DNA of 6,017 bases. Origin: an uncultured Clostridia bacterium (GTDB lineage: Bacteria > Bacillota > Clostridia > Christensenellales > Borkfalkiaceae). Made by a program: the position numbers and the translations under genes. Position 1 is the stretch's first letter; every line of letters starts with the position of its first letter. The stretch lies in NCBI GenBank assembly GCA_937920115.1, contig CALGVF010000315.1, positions 1-6,017 of the forward strand, read 5' to 3'. This document shows positions 1 through 5,193 of the stretch, in pieces. The notes under the pieces are model-generated. The model ran no database searches, was not told the DNA's origin, and saw only the letters and a list, made by a program, of their open reading frames with translations.

Positions 1-2296
1 ATACCTGATCGCCTACACCCCTGACTTTGGTTGCCTTGGACGAACCGCTACTATTGTATACGGTACTGTTCTGAACCGTGGACGGAACAAGAACATATTC
101 AAGAGCAACGCATCCTTGGAATGTTCCGTTAGGAATATACTCGAGTCTCTCGGGGAGAACAACCCTTCTAAGATTTACGCAGGAAAGGAAAGTTCCCGAC
201 GTATTAGGTACGAATACTTCATTATTTTTATATGTTCTTGCCGTTTCAAAAGCAAGAGGTACGCGTGTAACCGCATTTCCGTTCGCGTCGAGCGAAGGAG
301 TTTCTGCAAACGTAATCTCTTCAATCAACGACGCTATAAACGCTCCGTTACCGATTTTCTGAACCGTGTAAGGTATAGTTACCTCTTTAAGTCCCGTACG
401 GAAGAACGCTCTGTCCCCTATTACCTCGAGTCCGTTGTTAAGCGTTATTGACTTCAATGATTTGTTATTTTCGGGGTCCATTGCAAATGCACTCGAACCT
501 AATTTCTTGGTTCTTTCCGGCAATACAACGTCCGTAAGGCTGTAACAGAACTGGAACGCACTATCTCCGATTATCAAATCTTCCGTTCCGCCGACCTCGA
601 AAATCAACTCTTTAAGATTTATACAGCCTCTGAACGCTAAATCGTCTATCAGAGTAACGTTTTTCGTAATAGTGATCTTTGTAAGATTCTCTTTATCTTC
701 AAAAACACCGCCGGCAATCTTCTTAACGGTAGACGGAAGTTCGTAATCGCCTTTATAACCATCGGGGAAGAAAACAACCGTAGTTATATCTTTATTATAC
801 AATACGCCTTGACTATCCGTCGTATAGAACGGGTTCGTCTTGCTGACGCTTATTTCCGAAATGCCGCTGCATCCTCTGAATATAGCGTTAAATCCTTCGA
901 TGTAGATATTGTCGGTAAGGTTAAGAACCGTCAAGCCGTCGCAATCATAGAATGCGTAGTTAGCGTAATCGACATTCGTTTTCGCATGGCTGAAGTTTAT
1001 ATCGGTAAGAGCGTCGTTATACGCAAACGCATACTCTCCCACTTCTTCAAGAGTAGAAGGAAGAAGAATTTTCGTTAAAGGACATCCGTCGAATGCGTGC
1101 GACCCTATTGACGTTAATCCGCAAGTAGTGGTTGCTTTATAGGTGAACACGTCTTCTTGTCTGGTCATCTCACCTTCTTCGGTAAATTCAACTTTACTTA
1201 AATTATCACATTTAGCGAAAGCATAATCTCCTATCGTAAATCCGCTGTGATTACCGCTTCCGTCGCCCGTGAATACAACTTCCTGTAAAGCCGCCATATC
1301 GTAGAACGCGTGATCTCCGATCTCAACCATAAGGCTCGGGAATACTATCTTGTTAAGTTTGTATTCATATTTGGTATCCGCTTCATCGGTGATATTAAAA
1401 GCGTTGCTTCCTATCTTCGTTATATTAGAAGGTACATTCCATACATAGTACGGGTCTTTATCCGTGTCTTTGTTAACATCCGTAAATACCTTGCTTCTCG
1501 GACAATAAATTACAGTATCCGCTCCCGCGGCAGTATTGTTGCAAAGCATTCCGTCATAAGAAGTGTAAACCTGTCCCTCGCAAGAACCCACGACGCTGAT
1601 CGATTTAAGTTTCTTGAACTGGCTGAGAACAGTCGCAATATCCTCGACTTCCTGAAGCCTTTCGGGGAATACTATTTCAGTTAAATTCGAGCAACTGTCG
1701 ATAAAGTCTTTGCTGATCGTCAAAGGTTTGACTTCGATTTGAGTTTCGTCTTTATCGGCCTTCTTCGTTGCAAGGAATTCAATCGTCTCAAGATTCGAGC
1801 AAGATTGGAAAGCGTACGCGGATACTTCGGTAACGCTTGCAGGGATTACAACCTTTATAAATTTAGCCCTGTTGAACAAATACTCACTTAATCTCGTAAC
1901 GTTTGACGGTACAGTATAAGTGCCATAGTTCTGAGTAATCGTTGAAGGAATAAACGCCAATTCAACGTCTCCGGTGGTATAGTTATGTTCGAGAAGTTCG
2001 CCGTTGTCTCCAACCGTGTATTTAGGTTGCGTCACAGGACTACCCTCTACCGCTTCGCGAATCTTATACTCTGCGATATTGCTACAATCTATAAATGCAG
2101 TCGTAGCGATTACCTCGATCGTATCGGGAATGCTGACCGTTTTTAAAGCGTAACAATTTTTAAATCCGTATTCTGCTATTTCTCTGACAGGTTTTCCGTT
2201 ATAAGTTGCGGGAATATACAACTCGGTTATAAGCGAGTTAAAGTTACTGCTCGCCTTTACGATGTACGAACCGCTTCCGTCGTCAACGTACTCAAA
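1..2296 (-). repeat. BspA-type leucine-rich repeat array, about 20 units, open at the left edge
   Basis: From residue about 829 to the edge the protein is built of LRR_5/BspA-type units of roughly 22-30 residues with the core I-G-x-x-A-F-x-x-C-x-x-L-x-x-h-x-h-P-x-x-h-x-x. Clear examples are IGDYAFAKCDNLSKVEF, IGSHAFDGCPLTKILLPST and IGDSAFQFCYSLTDVVLPE. I count about 20 units, the last one ending near residue 1575. Some units carry longer inserts, for instance about residues 1496-1531 between ITFAETP and TFLSCVNL. Three interruptions with a Gly-x-Leu core and a later hydrophobic-Pro divide the array. BspA-type LRRs are known in adhesins of oral and gut bacteria; the ligand here is unknown. 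Confidence 0.92.
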
Positions 2297-4780
2297 CGCC
2301 TGAGCGTATCTTGCATATAACTTTACACCGTTCGAGTACTGCCATTTGAATTTACTTTCACCGTTTCCTTCGGTATACTGTAATCCGTTTCCGGAAGGCG
2401 TATCGTACCAACCGATGAATGCCATTGCCGTCTTACTGTCAACGGCAGGTACCGGAAGGGTAAAGAGCGAATCGTAGGTTACTTCACGAGAATTTTCATC
2501 GCCGGTACCGTATTCTCCGTATTCAAAGGTTACTTCATACTTTCTCGCTTCCCAATAAGCGTAAAGAACAAGGTCCTTTTTATCCGTAAACGTCTTTTTA
2601 TCGTATTTTTTACCGTTTTCTTTCGCGTCGTACCAACCGACGAAATCATAACCCTTTCTTATCGAACCGGGTAAAGTAACGTTATCGTCGCCCGCAATCA
2701 ACATCTCGGACACTTCGGTACCGCCGTTTGATTCGAATTCGACGGCATAAGCCGTTACTTCGGTCTCGTTTGTCCACTCAGACTTGTTTTCGTCGTAAGT
2801 GAATCTCATCTTAAATGCGTTTTTACCCTTGACGGCAAGCGTTACTTTCGCGCTCGTCGCAGAGCCGCCGACTTTTACGAGATTATTTTCGTCGCCGTTT
2901 ACGCATATTTCGTAGCCGTCTGCCCCGAAAACGGGATTCCAATAGAGAGTTCCGTTCTTATATTCGGGAGCGTTGTCCATGACAAGGCAGTTAAAAGTAA
3001 GTTCGTCGCTCCAAAAAGAATCGACGCCGTTTACGGTAGCCTTAATTCTTACGGTGAACTTACTGCCTGCCTTGAGGGGAAACGTAAGATGTTCGTCAAA
3101 TTTTTCGATAGAGGTCGTATTGGAAGGAATGGACTGTTTGCCGCCGTTTTGATCTGCAACCTCTAACGTGTAAGTTGCGTTAGATACAGCGTCCCAAGCA
3201 AGTGTTTTACCGGTAAGAGTAAGGTTCTGCGGAGTTGCAGGTGTAGTTTTTGTAAATGTATACGCTGCTGCAACAGAGGAATTATATCCATCCGCTTCAG
3301 CAACTACGGAAACAGACATTTCGCCCGAGAAACTTCTCATATCGAAAGAAGTCGCGCTTCCCGCGTCGTATTCCGTACCGTTTACGGTAAGGCAATAATT
3401 AGTCGCTCCGTCAACAGCGTTCCATTTCAAGGACGCGGCACTTTCATCATAAGCCAAGCCGCTTACGGAAGCAAGCGTTCTGTCGTACGTGAAGTACGCA
3501 ACCGAATCTGCATAACCTTCCGCTACCGCTCTTACGGTGAACTTTATACCGCCGACTTCCATTTTGCACGACGAAAAATCAAAACTCGGAGTCGAGGTTT
3601 CGACGTCGACGTGAGAATGCGTCGGATCTCCGCATTCCACGGTTATATAGTATTTCTGAGCGTTTTTAACTTCCGCAAAAACAAGCGTTCCGTCCTCAAC
3701 GCGGAATCCGCATGCTCTTGCAAGTGCTTTGTTAGTATAATATCTCTTAACTGTTGTTCCTAGGGACGAACTGGTTACCTCTATAACGTATTCGCCCGCG
3801 GGTTTTGTAGTAAAATCATAATCTTTGCCTTTCTCTCCCGATCCGAAGAATTCTCCATTAACAAGATTGTCTCCGGAAGGCGAAGTTATAGTCACTGTAA
3901 CAGAACCTTCTGCCCCTTCCCATTCGATTCTGCTTTGTCCGACGTTTACAAGGAAGTCCCCCTCTTTGGAGTTCGACCATAAAGCGAAAAGCGTGGTGTC
4001 CGAATCGAATACGGTAGTTTCTTCGTTATATTTATAGGAAAGTTTGTCCGCGTTATTCGAATTGCTGACCCACCAGCCTTTGAACTCGTATCCGCTTCTC
4101 GAAGGCACGGCCACGTTAAATAATTTATGCCCCGCAGTAGTCATCGACGCAGGATTTTCCGCCTCGTAGCCCAAATCGAAGGACACGGTATACTCGGGGT
4201 CGATTTTCTCTATCCACCGAGCGTTAAGGGTTACGTCTCCTTTTATCTTTTCTCCGTTGAACGTAAATTTATCGCCCGATAAATCCGAAGATTTATACCA
4301 ACCGATAAACACGAAGCCGTCTTTGGTCGGGTCGGACGGTTTAGCAACCGTTCTGCCATTCTTTACGGTAACGGTTTCAATCGAACTTCCGCCGTTAGTA
4401 TTGAACGAAACGGAATAACTTATATCCTTATTGAAATAATAGGTATTTCCGCCCAAAACGAACGTAATCACCTCGTTTGCATAAGTAAGCGTCGCTGTTT
4501 GATCTCCCACGGAAATCGTTACAGAGCCGTTTGCGTACGTATAAACGCCATTGTAGGTTTCGCCGTTAAGTTTTAACGTGAAATTAGCCCCTTCGCCGAA
4601 CGTAAGTGTGTTTTCCTCGCCGTTCGTGCCGTCAAAGTAGAAATTATTATAATCAAAATAATCTACCGCCTCGGCGGAGTTTGATTCCTGCGGCGTCTTC
4701 TTTTTACAGCCTACAGCCATTGCCGAAAATACGGCGACTGCAAGGGCAAGTAAAAGTAGCAAAAATCTTTTTTTCTTCAT
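1..4780 (-). CDS. Giant modular surface lipoprotein with InlB-type repeats, Fn3-like modules and BspA-type LRRs (3' end beyond left edge)
   Basis: I translated this frame throughout: 1593 codons with no stop from the ATG at 4778-4780 to the left edge, so the C-terminus is missing. The start is supported by AGGAG six bases upstream and by a signal peptide beginning MKKKRF, a Leu/Ala/Val core and Cys25 in AVGC. Approximate modules by residue: signal peptide 1-24; charged linker after the Cys; unrecognised beta-rich segment 37-121; InlB-type repeats 122-189 and 197-268; unclear beta segment 269-351; Fn3-like modules 352-678; InlB-type repeats 679-743 and 748-825; BspA-type LRRs from about 829 to the edge. 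Known: such repeats occur in bacterial surface proteins and BspA-type LRRs in adhesins. Inferred: lipid-anchored on the outer face of the membrane, acting in adhesion or ligand binding. No catalytic motif is seen. The family is clear, the ligand unknown, so no gene symbol is given. Confidence 0.95.
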   Translation of the reverse strand, partial: MKKKRFLLLLLALAVAVFSAMAVGCKKKTPQESNSAEAVDYFDYNNFYFDGTNGEENTLTFGEGANFTLKLNGETYNGVYTYANGSVTISVGDQTATLTYANEVITFVLGGNTYYFNKDISYSVSFNTNGGSSIETVTVKNGRTVAKPSDPTKDGFVFIGWYKSSDLSGDKFTFNGEKIKGDVTLNARWIEKIDPEYTVSFDLGYEAENPASMTTAGHKLFNVAVPSRSGYEFKGWWVSNSNNADKLSYKYNEETTVFDSDTTLFALWSNSKEGDFLVNVGQSRIEWEGAEGSVTVTITSPSGDNLVNGEFFGSGEKGKDYDFTTKPAGEYVIEVTSSSLGTTVKRYYTNKALARACGFRVEDGTLVFAEVKNAQKYYITVECGDPTHSHVDVETSTPSFDFSSCKMEVGGIKFTVRAVAEGYADSVAYFTYDRTLASVSGLAYDESAASLKWNAVDGATNYCLTVNGTEYDAGSATSFDMRSFSGEMSVSVVAEADGYNSSVAAAYTFTKTTPATPQNLTLTGKTLAWDAVSNATYTLEVADQNGGKQSIPSNTTSIEKFDEHLTFPLKAGSKFTVRIKATVNGVDSFWSDELTFNCLVMDNAPEYKNGTLYWNPVFGADGYEICVNGDENNLVKVGGSATSAKVTLAVKGKNAFKMRFTYDENKSEWTNETEVTAYAVEFESNGGTEVSEMLIAGDDNVTLPGSIRKGYDFVGWYDAKENGKKYDKKTFTDKKDLVLYAYWEARKYEVTFEYGEYGTGDENSREVTYDSLFTLPVPAVDSKTAMAFIGWYDTPSGNGLQYTEGNGESKFKWQYSNGVKLYARYAQAFEYVDDGSGSYIVKASSNFNSLITELYIPATYNGKPVREIAEYGFKNCYALKTVSIPDTIEVIATTAFIDCSNIAEYKIREAVEGSPVTQPKYTVGDNGELLEHNYTTGDVELAFIPSTITQNYGTYTVPSNVTRLSEYLFNRAKFIKVVIPASVTEVSAYAFQSCSNLETIEFLATKKADKDETQIEVKPLTISKDFIDSCSNLTEIVFPERLQEVEDIATVLSQFKKLKSISVVGSCEGQVYTSYDGMLCNNTAAGADTVIYCPRSKVFTDVNKDTDKDPYYVWNVPSNITKIGSNAFNITDEADTKYEYKLNKIVFPSLMVEIGDHAFYDMAALQEVVFTGDGSGNHSGFTIGDYAFAKCDNLSKVEFTEEGEMTRQEDVFTYKATTTCGLTSIGSHAFDGCPLTKILLPSTLEEVGEYAFAYNDALTDINFSHAKTNVDYANYAFYDCDGLTVLNLTDNIYIEGFNAIFRGCSGISEISVSKTNPFYTTDSQGVLYNKDITTVVFFPDGYKGDYELPSTVKKIAGGVFEDKENLTKITITKNVTLIDDLAFRGCINLKELIFEVGGTEDLIIGDSAFQFCYSLTDVVLPERTKKLGSSAFAMDPENNKSLKSITLNNGLEVIGDRAFFRTGLKEVTIPYTVQKIGNGAFIASLIEEITFAETPSLDANGNAVTRVPLAFETARTYKNNEVFVPNTSGTFLSCVNLRRVVLPERLEYIPNGTFQGCVALEYVLVPSTVQNSTVYNSSGSSKATKVRGVGDQV
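2306..2746 (-). repeat. Second pair of InlB B-type repeats in the lipoprotein
   Basis: Residues 679-743 and 748-825 form a second tandem pair after the Fn3-like array. The first copy is near canonical (VEFESNGGTEV, then RKGYDFVGWYDAKENGKKY, then LVLYAYW). The second opens VTFEYGEYGTGDEN, has AMAFIGWYDTPSGNG at the centre and ends VKLYARY, with an extra dozen residues (GNGESKFKWQYSNG) before the last strand. The pair sits directly against the leucine-rich repeat array. InlB repeats beside BspA-type LRRs are a common pairing in Gram-positive surface proteins. Confidence 0.88.
2747..3727 (-). repeat. Array of fibronectin type III-like modules in the lipoprotein
   Basis: Residues 352-678 contain three to four modules of 75-90 residues with the pattern L-x-W/F-x-x-V-x-x-A-x-x-Y-x-h-x-V. 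It is seen as LVFAEVKNAQKYYITV (about 352-433), SLKWNAVDGATNYCLTV (435-511), LAWDAVSNATYTLEV (512-601) and LYWNPVFGADGYEICV (602-678). A second conserved region reads F-T-V-R-A/I-K/V-A before each junction (for example KFTVRAVAEGY and KFTVRIKAT). This pattern is characteristic of the degenerate Fn3-like domains of clostridial surface and polysaccharide-binding proteins. The first copy has Phe in place of the core Trp. Most likely a spacer or binding array. The assignment rests on pattern only; a cadherin-like or other Ig-like fold is the alternative. Confidence 0.7.
3977..4417 (-). repeat. First pair of InlB B-type (Listeria-Bacteroides) repeats in the lipoprotein
   Basis: Two modules of about 70 residues occur in tandem at residues 122-189 and 197-268. 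The first has the classic layout: VSFNTNGGS at the start, a KP..P.KDGFVFIGWY centre and LNARW at the end. The second is more divergent (VSFDLGYE, then SRSGYEFKGWW, then LFALW). The family is the beta-grasp-like InlB B repeat, widespread in Gram-positive surface proteins and usually a stalk or interaction module. The second copy departs in its opening glycine pair (no NGG) and carries Trp-Trp at the centre. Confidence 0.88.
4418..4672 (-). other. Unrecognised beta-rich N-terminal segment of the lipoprotein (residues 37-121)
   Basis: This segment lies between the post-lipobox linker and the first InlB-type repeat. It alternates short polar turns (DGTNGEE, NGETYNG, ANGS) with strand-like stretches (TLTFG, FTLKL, VTISV, ATLTY, ITFVL, TYYF), giving roughly eight predicted beta strands. 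It lacks the GYxFxGWY core of the InlB repeats and the Trp-centred pattern of the Fn3-like modules. I do not recognise the family. It could be a small beta-barrel or beta-sandwich spacer holding the repeats off the membrane, or a binding module. Reading the boundaries is easy because the flanking modules are clear. Confidence 0.5.
4706..4780 (-). other. Lipoprotein signal peptide with lipobox AVGC
   Basis: Residues 1-25 show a basic start (MKKKRF), a hydrophobic core rich in Leu, Ala and Val, and then MAVGC followed by KKK. Gly at -1 and Cys at +1 fit signal peptidase II processing. Ala at -3 is a tolerated but less common lipobox residue, where Leu is preferred. The lysines after the Cys are followed by a polar, acidic linker, as often seen after the lipid-modified Cys. 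Cys25 is therefore the predicted lipidation site and N-terminal anchor of the mature protein. Confidence 0.85.
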
Positions 4781-4786
4781 ACTTGT

Positions 4787-4791
4787 CTCCT
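4787..4791 (-). promoter_or_regulatory. Ribosome binding site of the lipoprotein gene
   Basis: On the minus strand the sequence reads GAGAGGAGACAAGT then ATG. AGGAG is a strong Shine-Dalgarno core with six bases between it and the start codon, which fixes the ATG at 4780 as the start. The signal peptide that follows agrees. Confidence 0.9.
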
Positions 4792-4814
4792 CTCTTTTTA
4801 TAATTATCTTCCCG

Positions 4815-4844
4815 ATTATAAATACATAAGCTTTTGTCTTTAAA
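4815..4844 (-). promoter_or_regulatory. Possible second, weaker promoter close to the lipoprotein start
   Basis: A TATAAT on the minus strand (4815-4820) has TTTAAA, four of six consensus bases, 18 bases upstream (4839-4844). It would give a short leader of under 30 bases that omits the hairpin and palindrome. In AT-rich DNA a TATAAT arises easily by chance, so this is only a candidate. Confidence 0.3.
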
Positions 4845-4851
4845 GTGCTTG

Positions 4852-4870
4852 TTTGTTTCGCAGAAACAAA
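4852..4870 (-). other. Hairpin in the 5' leader of the lipoprotein mRNA
   Basis: The minus-strand RNA can pair UUUGUUUC with GAAACAAA, an 8-bp perfect stem closing a 3-base loop (UGC). It sits two bases downstream of the 14-bp palindrome, with about 70 bases left before the ATG. There is no following U-run, so it is not an intrinsic terminator. It could protect the 5' end from decay or be part of a larger fold. No known riboswitch class is recognised. Confidence 0.5.
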
Positions 4871-4872
4871 TA

Positions 4873-4886
4873 AGCGGGTACCCGCT
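4873..4886. promoter_or_regulatory. Perfect 14-bp palindrome in the leader, possible operator
   Basis: AGCGGGTACCCGCT is its own reverse complement and is the only GC-rich patch in the AT-rich spacer. It lies about 40-55 bases downstream of the predicted transcription start of the lipoprotein gene and about 93 bases before its ATG. It could be a binding site for a dimeric repressor acting as a roadblock, or a short RNA hairpin with a GUAC loop. Nothing in the window names the regulator. Confidence 0.45.
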
Positions 4887-4933
4887 AAAAACTTTTGCGT
4901 CAGTATTTATAGTTGTAAAAAATAATAATACTC

Positions 4934-4962
4934 ATTATATTCATAATCGTGTTTATTGTCAA
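4934..4962 (-). promoter_or_regulatory. Consensus housekeeping sigma promoter for the lipoprotein gene
   Basis: On the minus strand TTGACA (4957-4962) is followed by exactly 17 bases and TATAAT (4934-4939), a perfect match to the sigma-70/sigma-A consensus. Upstream, positions 4961-5010 contain only four G or C bases in 50, which fits an UP element. Transcription would start near 4927, giving a leader of about 147 bases before the ATG. No other gene start lies downstream on this strand, so the lipoprotein gene is the target. Confidence 0.85.
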
Positions 4963-5012
4963 ATAATATTCATATATTATGCATATAATAAATTATAATA
5001 TGTATTATAATC
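4963..5012 (-). promoter_or_regulatory. AT-tract upstream of the promoter, UP-element-like
   Basis: About 50 bases of almost pure A and T with overlapping TATAAT/ATTATA words on both strands lie directly upstream of the -35 hexamer. Such tracts are known to bind the RNA polymerase alpha subunits or to bend DNA. The tract could also hide further weak -10 elements, and these cannot be told apart by eye. Confidence 0.45.
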
Positions 5013-5087
5013 TTTGATTATCTCTTCCCTGAAAGGATTTTACCGAGAATGTGTTTTCTCCTTGTTTTACAGAGTATTCAATTTTTA

Positions 5088-5130
5088 TTAAAGCGTCCCT
5101 ACGCTTTTATCGAACTTCGGGACGCTTTAA
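5088..5130 (-). terminator. Terminator-like stem-loop after the Big_3 surface protein gene
   Basis: Twelve perfectly paired bases (TTAAAGCGTCCC at 5088-5099 with GGGACGCTTTAA at 5119-5130) close a 19-base loop. It lies about 64 bases past the stop codon of the upstream gene and before the next promoter, the expected place for a terminator. The U-run is weak on the minus strand (CUUUAAUAAAAAUU), so efficiency is uncertain. An alternative 7-bp hairpin within it competes for the same arm. I call it a probable terminator, perhaps active in both directions. Confidence 0.6.
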
Positions 5131-5151
5131 CGTTTTAAAATTACGTCTTAT

Positions 5152-5192
5152 GAATATTATGCAAATATACGAGTGATATGCATAAAATATTC
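5152..5192. repeat. Imperfect AT-rich inverted repeat next to the stop codon of the Big_3 protein gene
   Basis: GAATATTATGCAAATAT (5152-5168) faces ATATGCATAAAATATTC (5176-5192) across a 7-base gap. Seven plus five base pairs form with a two-base bulge. It starts one base beyond the TAA stop, so it would fold at the 3' end of that mRNA. It may protect the 3' end, or simply reflect the AT-rich composition. Confidence 0.4.
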
Positions 5193-5193
5193 A

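Noticed and set aside
78..1684. Several plus-strand open frames of 89-124 codons (starting near 78, 116, 809 and 1310)
   Set aside because: They lie antisense to the continuous minus-strand LRR frame, have low-complexity Arg/Ile/Val-rich or otherwise unconvincing translations and lack ribosome sites. The minus frame has clear repeat motifs over the same bases.
1..2296. Possible CRISPR-like or DNA-level tandem repeat
   Set aside because: The periodicity is at the protein level (LRR units of variable length). The underlying DNA differs from unit to unit and there are no constant repeats with spacers.
3825..4803. Plus-strand open frames at 3825-4037 and 4606-4803
   Set aside because: Both lie antisense to well-supported modules (InlB repeat and signal peptide) and have no family features. 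The second ends inside the ribosome site region of the real gene.
5058..5063. AAGGAG on the minus strand in the spacer, suggesting a small gene
   Set aside because: The bases at the right distance read ATT, not ATG, GTG or TTG, and the frame stops after ten codons.
5049..5138. 29-codon plus-strand frame with a GAAAGGA stretch upstream
   Set aside because: Spacing to the ATG is too long (about 11 bases), it runs straight through the terminator stem-loop, and the peptide has no recognisable feature.
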